A stretch of 64,000 nt of DNA from Collybiopsis luxurians FD-317 M1 (lineage: Eukaryota; Basidiomycota; Agaricomycetes; Agaricales; Omphalotaceae), in the NCBI GenBank assembly GCA_000827265.1, contig KN834765.1, forward strand, positions 513,590 to 577,589. Direction: 5' to 3'. Under the pieces are notes generated by a model, which was not told the origin of the DNA, did no database searches, and worked only from the letters and a program-made list of their open reading frames with translations. Position numbers and translations under genes: made by a program. Positions 1-10,563 of this stretch are shown piece after piece. The number at the start of each line of letters is the position of its first letter. The first letter of the stretch is position 1.

Positions 1-3000
1 GATAAACTTGGCGATCTCGACTCTAAATTTCTCAAACAAGAGAGAGAAATCGAGGACGAACGCAGGATTCGCATGAAACGCGCTCAGTCGTCTCAAATAG
101 CCGTCATGACAGAGACTCCCGAGCAGAGAGAGAGGTACGGCGAAATCGATTACGATGCTTTTGAGCCAGAGGATGGCATCGAGGAAATTTTAATTCAAGA
201 CCTGAGCGACGATTCAAGGCTTGGTAAAACAGTAGATCTCAGAGTCCGCCTGCACACCATCCGAGCCCTATCTTCTGCCCTCATATTTCTCGTTCTCCGT
301 CAACAAACTCACACCATCCAAGGCGTTCTTGCCGCGGACGACGAGCTGGGGATATCAAGCCATATGGTCAGGTGGGTTTCAAGATTGCAGGAAGAATGTA
401 TTTTGCACGTCAAAGGGGTACTGCAAAAGCCTAAACTCCGGGAAGGAGATGGCCAGGTTCACGCCACCTCCATCCATAACATGGAACTGCGTATCCTCGA
501 AGTGCACGTTATTTCCAAAGTAGCGGAGCCCGTGCCTTTCAGCGTCTACGAGGCAGATCTAAGTGCCAAAGCTAAAACCGCCGACTCTGAATATGATGAT
601 TCGGACGACGGGAAAGGCGCTGCAGGTCCCTACATCTCCGACCGAGCTCGTCTCAACTCACGCATCATGCACCTTCGTTCTGCTGCTGCTCAGTCTGTAT
701 TCCGTGTCCAATCTACCATGTCCACCGTGTTCCGGTCTCATTTAGCTTCTCTTGGAACTCCCGATGCTTCCTCAGCGACCCCCCCTCGCGAATTCATCGA
801 AATTCACACCCCAAAGCTCCAAGGCGGAGCTTCCGAATCGGGCGCTTCCGTCTTCAAGCTCAAATATTTCGGAAGAGTCGGATTCTTAGCACAGAGTCCT
901 CAGCTGTTCAAGCAGATGAGTATCGCCGCCGATTTTGGTGGAACGAGTAACAACGGCGGGGTATTTGAGATCGGCCCCGTGTTCAGGGCGGAGAATAGCA
1001 ACACTCACAGACATCTGACGGAATATACCGGGTTGGATATAGAGATGGTGATTCAGAGACATTACCATGAGGTAGGCGAAAACGATTAGCACTATCACGA
1101 TTGCACTAATATGTATTGATATCGCAGGTAATGCGCACGGTTGACTCCACCCTGAAAGCTATCTTCAAAGCAGTGTACGAGACCCGTCGCAGGGAAATTG
1201 AAATTATCAAAACTCAATTTCCTTTACCAGACTTGGTCTGGCTGGACGAAACACCTGTCATCATATTCGCTGATGGTGTCCAGATGCTTATCGATAGTGG
1301 GTGGACGGATGATGAAGGAAATAAGCCCAAGAAGGACGAGGATCTGAGTACCAGGGCGGAAATCAGACTGGGAGAGTTGGTTAAGGTCAGTTGAACGATT
1401 GCAAGTCTTCTGCACCGAATTAATAATCTATCTACTGCAGGAAAAATATCACACGGATTACTACATTCTTGACCAGTTCCCCAAGTCTGCTCGACCCTTC
1501 TACACCATGCCTGCTTCCGCCGCCACACAGGCCAGCATCCGATCACGACACCCCGACGCAGGTGACACCACCAACTCTTTTGATATTTTCGTAAGGGGGC
1601 AGGAAATCACGACGGGGGGACAAAGGATACATGACTATGAAACGTTGATTCAGGCAATGGCTGAGAATGGCATCAGGTATATGTGTATTCAACTGTTCTA
1701 ATCTTTTTCCAATTCTCATCCTTCTTGCCCGCAGTGAACGCGGCCTGGAAGATTACCTCGACGGATTCCGTTGGGGTGCGCCTCCTCACGGTGGGGCTGG
1801 CATCGGACTTGAGAGGCTTGTCATGCTCGTTCTTGGTTTATCAGATATTCGCTTTGCGTCAATGTACCCGCGAGACCCGAAGAGCTTACCGGAACCACCG
1901 AAGGGCCTAGAGGGATTGCCTCATCCAGAGGCTAGTACTGCGCCTGTGGCGAGCAAAAATGTGAAGATGATCAAGTGCATCTGCCAATCTCAGTTTAGGC
2001 GCGGCGGCGACAGTTTGGGAGAGAGTCTGGGGGCGTCCCAAGCTTCTTTAGGCTTCGATCAGTTGTCACTAGACAAACTTGATAGTGGATCGCCTACTCC
2101 AATGCGGGCTCCGTCGCCTCCCACAATTTCAGGGTCGGGAACATCGACGCCTCATAGTATAGGTACAACATCAACAGCAGGCTCGGCTGTTGGATCGACG
2201 TTCAGCGCAGCAAGTACGGGGTCTAAAGTTAGACACCCACCGCATCATGTCGGACCGAGTCCGTTGCACCAATCTGCTATTCCCAACGGCGATTCCGCCA
2301 TATCTAGTGCTCTTGTGTCTCAAAGCGGTACCATAGGAGGTGGGGGCTCAACCTCCGTTATCGGTGGTGCAGGTCAATCTTCATTTACCCACCTCAACAA
2401 AACATATCCTCCCCTTCCCAAGCTTATCGCGAACTATGGTGATGCGGCTAATACGTCCTGGTTAGATGACCGGTACCTTGTATGGCGTGACGGGCCCACT
2501 GGAGCTGCGATAGGGTTCGTCCCGAGTTCAGGCGGCTTTAGTATTATCGTTGGAGACCCGCTATGTGAGAAATCGCAGTATGCAGGTGTGGTAGGCAGAT
2601 TTTTGGGCTGGTGCAGGAAAGGAGAGAAGGGGGAGAGCGATGATCATGAGGAACGACTCGGCTTCATTGAACGCAAACAGATTACCTCTTCCGAATCCGA
2701 CAACGAAGGGAAGAAGGACAAACCTCTTGGCCCACTGAAGCCAGTCTGGCTCCTTGCCTCCTCCGATCTCGAATCAGTCCTGGGCGCCAGATTGGGATGG
2801 TCATCGTTCACTTGCATTGCTGAAAGCAGGGTCGAGTTGGAGGGAGAAGTTCCTTCGTCGCTGGATGAGAAGGAGGTCAAAAAGAAGGTCTGCATATTCA
2901 TACTTGATTTATCTGTCTCTTCGTCCGCTGACTTTGGTCCTCATTTCACAGGTACGAAGAGCAGAAGCTGAGGGTGTCCATGTTGCGACTTGGCTCGGCA

Positions 3001-3788
3001 GGGATGGGTTTGTTACGGATGAAGTTGAGCAATTGAGTGCTTTCGATCAGCATGATGGTATCTTCGTTCAGCCTTCAGCCTCTGCTTCAAACATCCCGGC
3101 GTTATCTGCAAATACTGTTGCTACCTCCGGGGGTTCCTCCGCCAAGTCGAATGGCATGCCTCTTTCCGTAAAGCATGCCATCGACTCATGTATCGCCGAG
3201 TGGCGCGAGGGAAGAAGAAAGAAGGGCGGTCAAGTCCGATTGACGGAAGTCGAAGTATGGAGGGACTTTGTACATAGGCAGTACTTCGTCGCCATGGGAC
3301 CCAAGAAGCGACGTGAAGAGGAAGAGGCAGGGTCGCCGAGACCATCAATGGATGTCGCATCGACCCAGACAGTGGGGAAAGATGGGGAAAAGGTTCCCGT
3401 TGCCCTAGTGGTCTTGCATCAACTTTCCCCCAAATACGGTTTCCAAGTGAAATACGCCCTTGACTTTGCCAATTCGCCATCTGGGTCCATCGAGGCGGCT
3501 CTTTCAGCAGCCATGCACGCGGTTGCCTCTACCGGATCTGGCCGGCTGACGTTCGGTACCAGCGCTACATCGCGACTCACGGCCGTGCGGAATGTTGCAG
3601 GCGTAAAAGTGAAGGTTTTGAGTCACGCGTATGAAGCTATTTCGGAAAAGATGAAGTTGCATGGGAAGGGAGATTTTAGGAGGAAGATGGGCGCGGAAGA
3701 GGAGGATGTTTACATTTGCTTCCCGAGAGGTGGACTGGGCGGACGGGGAGCCAAGGCGGTTCTGGATTTCTGTGTGGCTGAAAATTGA
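1..3788 (+). CDS. erdS: Aspartyl-tRNA synthetase-DUF2156 fusion, ergosteryl-aspartate synthase type (5' end outside window)
   Basis: The frame is open from base 1, so the N-terminus lies upstream; 1184 residues are visible. Exons read as 1-1071, 1128-1385, 1441-1676, 1735-2887 and 2952-3788, all with GT-AG introns. The first part is a cytosolic class IIb AspRS: an OB-fold anticodon domain (about residues 55-155), class II motif 2 with [14 protein letters not shown] near residue 328, and motif 3 [10 protein letters not shown] near 541. AspRS proper ends at FPRDP-like MYPRDPK. A Ser/Thr/Gly-rich linker (about 578-740) follows, then a DUF2156 (MprF-like aminoacyl transferase) domain from about 742 to the end, with [25 protein letters not shown] and YALDFAN blocks. 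In fungi this architecture charges tRNA-Asp and transfers Asp to the 3-beta hydroxyl of ergosterol; that function is known from the family and inferred here. A separate AspRS for translation may or may not exist elsewhere in the genome. Confidence 0.93.
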
Positions 3789-4024
3789 AGGATGGGCCAC
3801 ATCACTTTTTTTCCCTTTTGATCGACGATGGACTATTAATATACCTTACCCTGCAATGTTTTTTTTTTTGCTTCAACGTAGAATACACGACCGTGGATAA
3901 GATTACATTTCGTTACTGATGCATTCTTTAATGTTGTTAATGTTGTAACTTACGATTTCATGATTCAACAATGTACAAGCGACTTTAAAACAGTTTAGTG
4001 GGTAGAGCCCATGATTCATTGTCT

Positions 4025-4113
4025 GGTTCGGTGGTGTAGTGGTTATCACGTCTGTCTCACAAGCTTTTATGCTTGTGCACAGGAGGTCTCCGGTTCGAAA
4101 CCGGGTCGAATCA
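4025..4113 (+). tRNA. tRNA-Val(CAC) with 16-nt intron
   Basis: Acceptor arms 4025-4031 and 4106-4112 pair over 7 bp, with discriminator A4113. The D arm, anticodon stem (4051-4055 with 4079-4083) and T arm with GGTTCGAAACC are all intact. The anticodon is CAC at 4058-4060. An intron at 4062-4077 sits after position 37, and removing it leaves a 73-nt tRNA. A run of T at about 4137-4146 would end Pol III transcription. The anticodon plus the intron form a 7-bp hairpin, as expected for a tRNA splicing substrate. Confidence 0.93.
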
Positions 4114-4431
4114 ATGCCGATTTTGCTTGATTGGCTTTTTTTTTTGGACTCCTACCATAGGCTGCGCTTGACTAACTTAACTTTCGACCAAGTGCGTAAG
4201 TAGGCAGCCTTTCGAGGGAAAAGTAGTAGAGGAACAGACAATTCTATACCGACAGAACTCTTGGGCGGAGACAGAACAGTGCCTACGGTACCGTTACGAT
4301 CATGATCGCGAAAAGCAAAATAACGAGGATTAATTGAACGAAGGAGGACGAAAGGCAAAAAAATTAAAACGATCTCGAGATCAATTCTAGGACCGATGAC
4401 ATTTGATTGCGATCAAGTACATAGTCGGATA

Positions 4432-5392
4432 TTAGTCCTCTGTCCTAGGTCGTTTAGACTCTGCGCCCGAATCATCATCTGGTGCATCGCGGGTGTGTGC
4501 TCCGGATGGGGTGGTATGAGCAGTTTCTCGCTGAACCGAATCGACAACGCCAGCTTGGTCCCCGAGAGCGATTCCATCCAACAGTCCGTTTAATACGGCT
4601 TCCTCGACTCTACGTCGTAATTCGGCATCTACGGTCTCTGGGTCGACACCTTGGTCGATGAGATCTTGAATGGAAGATAGCAGTGAAGCTGTGAGTTGTT
4701 CGGAAGCGGCGTTTTGGGCATATTGGGATGGCGCGGATAAGGCATCGGAGGGAATTGCGGGAGGAGGTAGGGAGGAATGGGATTGGAGAAAGGCAGACAC
4801 TTGAGGGAATTCTTCTAAAAGGTGGAGAATGGGCTATTGGAGTTGATAAATGGGAGAAAGTCAAAGGAATTAAAGAGACATTACTGAAATTCCTTCCTCG
4901 TTGACTCTGTCGATTATAGCGCCTTTTTCGACAAGGTATTGGGCAGTTTCGAGATTCTCGACTGTGTACAAGGGTGTATCGCCGTCAGAGTCGGTTATAT
5001 TAACGTCTCCGCCTTGGGAATATGAGCGATGAAGAAGATATAGAAGTGGAAGAAAACAGACCGTGAGATATGAGGTAGTCCAAGATATGGATATGACCGT
5101 AAGAAGCTGCTGCATGCCTGTAAGGTGTTGATAGGGAATTGGATGGGGGTATGATTCTAATACCGACATTGGAGTGTATGTATTTGGATCTGGAGAGTTT
5201 GGAGAGATGGCTAGAACAAAAATGAACAAGTGATTGACGAATAAATTGACAAAATTTGCCTTGCTGCTCTACGAGTTCCTAAGTGGAAATGAGCAGAGTA
5301 GACTGTAGGATTGAAGAAGATAGTGATACCTTTACTCTTTCCAAATCGCCGTCGCCAGCAGCTACCCAGATATTTTTTTGAGAAATGGCCAT
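4432..5392 (-). CDS. Small ankyrin-repeat protein
   Basis: The start ATG is at 5392 (MAISQKNIWVAAGDGDLE) and the stop is at 4432-4434, with about five short introns. Splicing by eye gives roughly 200 residues. The N-terminal half carries two to three ankyrin-type repeats, seen in HAAASYGHIHILDYLIS, GGDVNITDSDGDTPLY and VEKGAIIDRVNEEG. The C-terminal part is a low-complexity, acidic, Ala/Ser-rich region that ends in a basic patch (SKRPRTED), possibly nuclear. Yar1-like small ankyrin proteins of fungi have this shape, but I cannot prove that orthology. The region between the tRNA and this stop (4114-4431) holds only the Pol III terminator and presumably its 3' UTR. Confidence 0.75.
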
Positions 5393-5710
5393 GATGGAGA
5401 AATCGAAAAATGATCGGACCTGAGGTGGCCGATCGAGGGATAGTGTATAGACTATAGAGTAAACTATAACATACAGTAAACTTCAACATATACTGTAAAT
5501 CTGGTATACTACTCTATCCTTTTATTATAAGTATGTTCAACTTTCTACTAGCTAGTTCCGAGTCATTCAAATCCTGTGCGGGGCTTAATCACATTTTTGA
5601 AACCTTTTACCTTACATGCCCCCTAATTTTCATCTTGTCCCGTTTCCTCCTTCTCCCTTACCATCTACTTGTCTTCCTTCCTGTCTCGCCGGCTCTCGCT
5701 CTCCTCCATC

Positions 5711-8337
5711 ATGAGCGTATTTGCCGACAGGCTCTATCCCCTCGATCAGCCCCAAAATTCTCTCCAAAACCTACCTAGTATCCTCGAAAATTCCTCAGAG
5801 TCTTCTTCCCCAATCCCTCCTCTTCCAGACCCTTCTTCTAGGCTTCCTCAGTCCCCATTCTCCTCAAAGGATGTCGGCCAGCAGAGTTGTTGTAAGCGTC
5901 TTTTCCCATTTTATCAATCCAACTGTGTTTATCGAATGCTCATCCTCGCACACTAGATTGGGCACTATTGTCCGCAGATCTTCAGTTTATCTATCTAGGC
6001 CCTGTTCTTCAGCTTCATCTTCAAGAACAAGCCAGTCAGCTCGTCGGAAAGTCCCTCCTCCAATTTGTCCATCCCGACGAACAGGCCACCGCCCAAAGAG
6101 ACCTCGGTGGCGTTTTACAGAGCAAAACTCTCCATGGCAGTATCACCCGGTCGGTCTTGCGCCTCGCCCAGTCCGCCTTTACTAACCTCTATTTTGTAGC
6201 GTTCGTTTCGCTCGACTTTACCACATTCGACACCGACTCGGTCACGACGGCCCCCCTGCCTCCAACGACAAACTCGTTGCTGACCCCAATTTCCTGGCCA
6301 CTGACATTGTCATCAACTGGGCCGCCGAAGGCCTTGTCCTCTGTTTCATACACGCCACCAACGACGAGTCTTCATGGGCACAGAATCTTTGCGGAACTCC
6401 TGTACTCGCTCAGGAGCAACTGCAGAGTTTGTCTCGGAGTCTGCTGATGTGTGCGCCGGAAAGTTCACATGGAAGAGTGTTTCAAATTATGGCTAATGCG
6501 TCCGCAAGGCCATTGCTTTTAACCTGGCCGCCATCCCAAGACACTTCGTCAAATAAAGATATTGCTGATCTTGCAAAGTCCGTCGACTTGAGTGCAATCG
6601 GTTCCTCGTCCTCTCAGGCAAGGACAAACTGTACCCGTAGGTTCAAGGCTTTGCGGGAACTTCACGGAACACAAGTGGAAAGTGTATATATCCCACATGG
6701 TAAGTGCGTGGTCCTTTGCCTCGTTAGGGGCGAATCTGTATAACCAATTTCCGCTAATGATTTTTCTTTCTTCCTGCCGTATCCTGCGTGCAGGCAGTGT
6801 GATTTTCGCGTGCCATAAACTTCAATCTTCCGGTACTTCCTCGCCTTCGTCTGCTGTTCGTTCTCAGTCTTCGTCTAATACAACAAATTCGTCCTCGATT
6901 CCCAATAATTCCTTCATGGGTTACAACGGCGCATCGTCGACCTCCTATTCTCTTCCACCACCTCCACCTCACCAATCGTATTACGATCAGCAATATTCAT
7001 TGCCACCGCTGTCTTCTTCTTCTTCTACACTTCCTCCGCCAACAAGCTCATTCTCTTTTTCATCGGCGCAGCCCACCCTTCCGGTTTCGAATCAGTATGG
7101 ATATGGTCACTGGAACCCTTCTTCACATCTTTCTGTGCAAAGTCTGCGATCAGGATACTGGAATAGTCATGGATCTGCAAGCTACGAAAATGGCTCCAGC
7201 GTTCCCTCCAGTCTTCCTCTGAGCGGCGGTCATCAATCTCACGGAACTTACGGCCGACCCCTTTCCCCGTACGATTCGCATGTACCCTACTCCTCGACCA
7301 CATCTAACAATGTCGCCACCAGCCATTTGAATGGATTACATGGAGACACTCCATCTCCAACATCAGCCACTTCTTCCGTTGCTGACTTAGTGCCTCCTCC
7401 GAGGCGTCGTGTCTCTCCTGGCTCTTCGCGAGACTTTCGTGAAAACAACGGAGTCACAGGAAGTAGAGAGCGCAGCCACAGTAACAGACCGTCCGGACTG
7501 CTCAGATGTAGCAGTTGCAAGACGACGACCAGCCCGGAGTGGAGGAAAGGCCCTAGTGGCAAAAAAGAACTATGCAATGCGTGAGTCACGCCTTGCCTCG
7601 CTTTATCCTTATCCTAGCCAATCATGTTAATCGATGTATGCTTTGCTTTTGACAGATGTGGACTTCGGTACGCTCGCTCGCGTGCCAAGAAAGAGGGCCA
7701 TGTCGTGTCCAGTGGTGGAAGAAAACGCAAAGACAAGGCTGCTAAAAGAGACTCTGCCACCCCTCCTTCAGCATCGTCGACTGCTGGATCTGTCGCGAGC
7801 TCGTATTCCGCTTCCGGGGTTATTCCGTACCATTCTTCATCCACTTCGTCCTATCCATCTGCCGGATCGCTTAGAAGGACATATGCACCAAACTATGACG
7901 ATGTAGGGTCTTTTACCTCTTCTGGGAATGATATCTATGGAGCCGCCAGAAGCGCTGGTACTCCTTCACCCTCGCCTCCTGCCGGACCTGCCAGTGCAGG
8001 TGGAGGATATCCGCACTACGTCAGTGCTCCCTCGGACTCCGTAGCCCACGCCCCGCACAGTGCTGGCCATCACCAAGGCCGTACCAGCTACTATGGATCG
8101 TCGATCTCTTCTCCCCTGGCGGCCAATCCTCCGATGCTTCAGACGCAATCGTTTGAACGCGATCATAGAGACCGAGAAGGTTTACCGCCTACGCCAGTTA
8201 GTGCGGAACCGAGAACGTCGTATTATGAAGCTAGTTATAATCGCGTCGAGCGCAAGGACCCGCCGCGCGGGTATGAACGCGACTATGAAAGAGATTACGA
8301 ACGCGAAGGACGGCCCAGGAGCATGGTCACTGGATAA
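5711..8337 (+). CDS. wc-2: White-collar-2-like transcription factor (PAS + GATA zinc finger)
   Basis: The start is at 5711 (MSVFADRLYPLD) and there are about five introns. The first splice joins 5891 to 5978, giving LQFIYLGP. A PAS domain follows (about nt 5978-6480), including SLLQFVHPDEQ and INWAAEGLVLCFIHATND. Next comes a long Ser/Pro/Tyr-rich linker, then a GATA-type zinc finger at about 7505-7680. The finger is CSSC, SPEWRKGPSGKKELCNAC, then GLRYARSRAKKEG, interrupted by an intron inside the second Cys pair (donor at 7580). A basic stretch and a low-complexity tail rich in Tyr, Asp and Arg close the protein. PAS plus a single C-terminal GATA finger, without a LOV domain, is the WC-2 plan; WC-2 pairs with the WC-1 photoreceptor to activate light-responsive genes. 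The T/C-rich tract just upstream (about 5635-5700) is typical of fungal promoters. Confidence 0.85.
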
Positions 8338-8988
8338 AGCAGACACAGGGTCACTCCAATTTTCTCGGACGATTTTTTTTTACTTGGTTGAGGCTCTGCA
8401 CGGCTCTGTTTGTAACTTCTTTTCTTTTCTTTTCCGAAAACTGTATGTTTTTCAGGGTCTTACTCAGCCCTACGTGACTTGTATTGGTCCAGGTTTCCTG
8501 TTGTTTTTACATTGGATGATGGTATGTACCCAAGCATCGCATATGTGTTCCTTTAGTTTTTGTACTGTATTCAAATCACCTCGCTACTATATTCTATAGA
8601 ATACAGCAATATGATGCGACCTCGGATGTATGAGGCTTGCAGATAAAGTACCTTAAATAACTGTTTTTGTCGTATATTATTCTCGGTCCATTCCTAGACG
8701 TGTTGTTTGATGCTGTACACATACATGATTGGAATAGCAGTCTTATGATGCAACTCGTTACTCCAGTGCTTGGTACTTGGGAGCTCCTACTGAAGATGAA
8801 CATCGGAATCGAAATTAATGGAAACATTATGGATATTTTGAGTACAGCCGAATGAAATTCATGCTTTTGCTCGTCGGTGCGTTTAGGTAAAGACACCATA
8901 AAATGAGCTTTGACCGGACGTTCCGGGACCGGCAATCAAGCGGAGCCGCGGCAAATTTGAATGGATGCAAGTTTCTTCGATTGACAAT
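8338..8988 (+). other. Intergenic, wc-2 3' side and sds22 promoter
   Basis: This 651-base gap separates two genes transcribed in the same direction. I see AT-rich 3' UTR-like sequence with T runs near 8369-8377 and no coding exon with family similarity. Confidence 0.6.
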
Positions 8989-10454
8989 ATGGCCGAAGAA
9001 ACAGTTCAAGCTCCTGCCTCGCAAGTTGTCGACGAGACACCAGAAAAGTCTGTGCAATATCTTTTCCAACCTTTTGAAGTTTCTTATTCGCCAGTACAGG
9101 ACCGCCAGAGTCGCTCTTCCTGGCCCAGAGCAGAGCTCTGATGAAGAGGAGGATGCAGAGGAAAACTATGAAGTGGAGGAAGGTGACTTCTTGCAGGATT
9201 GGCCAGATGAGACCGAAGTACGTCTTTATAATCTTCTAACTAACTACAAACTCTTATTCGCGCGCACAGGATCTCGAGTTGGTGCATTCTCGTATCGGAT
9301 CTCTCAAGGAGCTGCGTCTCGCGCGGTTTGCCAACCATCTCAAGCGACTATGCCTTCGACAAAATCACATCTCATTCTTGGATCCGGAAGTCTTTCATCT
9401 GTTGACCAAGCTCGAGGAGCTGGATCTGTACGATAACAAAATCAAAGATCCGGGACACGCTCTGGTTAAGTTGTCAAATCTCTCGTACGTCGCGCGTTTA
9501 TAGTAACTCTTCTCTTGAGAGGTCTCACGAAATCTCAGTGTTCTTGATCTGTCATTCAACCTTGCTAAATCGATACCAGAGTCGTTGGCTCAGCTTACTT
9601 CCCTAAAGACGGTATATTTTGTCCAGAATCGTATATCCAAAATCACCTGTCTTGACAAGTCGACCTCGTTACGAAGCCTTGAACTTGGCGGAAATAGAAT
9701 TCGTGTAAGCGCAGAGAGCTGTCCGCTCGCAGTTGACTTAGCAGCTCTTTAGAAAATAGAAAATCTCGACGCTTTGGTTAATCTTGAAGAACTTTGGCTT
9801 GGAAAGAACAAGATAGCGAAACTAGAAGTCTGTGCTTTCGTTTGTTGATTCGAAGACCGATTCTGAAGGAGTGTCCAGAACTTATCTCATCTAAAGAAAC
9901 TTCGGATATTGTCGATTCAGTCCAACCGAATTACGGTGATTGAAGGGATAGACGAGCTCACCGAGTTGGAAGAGTTGTATCTGAGTCACAATGGAGTGAA
10001 AAGATTGGAAGGACTGGAGAAGAACGTATGTGGTCATCGCAAATCGATGGAGTTTTCTGGTTGACATTCTATTATAGACCAAACTACGGACGCTCGATGT
10101 GGGTAACAATTTCATACCTGCCATCGAGAATATTGCACACCTGACACAGCTAGAAGAACTATGGGCAAGTTGACTGCTTCTTCGGATGAGGTGGATTGTT
10201 GGCTTATTCTTCGTCGCAGATGAATGGCAACCAAGTGGCAGACCTCCGTGCTCTTGATTCACAGTTGGCTCATATATCAAGCTTGGAGACACTGTATTTG
10301 GAAGGTAATCCATGCCAGACGAATGACGCGACAGGTTATCGTAGAAAGATCATGCTGGCATTGAAACAGCTGAAGCAAATAGATGCGACGTGCGTGTTTT
10401 TCTTCCGTCCTGTTGGACTTGACTTAGAATAACATTAGATATGTCAAGGTTTGA
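8989..10454 (+). CDS. sds22: Protein phosphatase 1 regulatory subunit Sds22, leucine-rich repeat
   Basis: The start is at 8989 (MAEETVQAPASQVVDETPEK). Early exons are 8989-9047, 9100-9217 and 9270 onward, and about ten introns lie mostly between repeats. The stop at 10452-10454 follows QIDATYVKV. After an acidic N-terminus (SSDEEEDAEENYEVEEGD) the protein is a run of about eleven 22-residue LRRs of the Sds22 class, for example LEELWLGKNKIAKLENL and LRTLDVGNNFIPAIENI. It closes with an LRR-cap (ETLYLEGNPCQ). Sds22 binds type 1 phosphatase (Glc7/Dis2) and directs it in mitosis; the protein would be nuclear and cytosolic. The length of about 370 residues fits the family. Confidence 0.93.
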
Positions 10455-10563
10455 CAAATGTGGAGAAGTTCGGTTTGCTATAAGATATCAGATACGAATG
10501 TATAGTTCATGTATAACCTATGTATTGAATTGTGGAAGTCTTATTTTCTTCACACGACTTCCT

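Noticed and set aside
1955..1990. Possible 33-nt intron in the AspRS-DUF2156 linker (GTGAAG to CAG)
   Set aside because: It is too short for the introns of this genome and a multiple of three. The frame is open without splicing.
8594..8935. 113-codon minus-strand open frame between wc-2 and sds22
   Set aside because: It has no family similarity and no splice support, and it overlaps the sds22 promoter. I treated it as chance.
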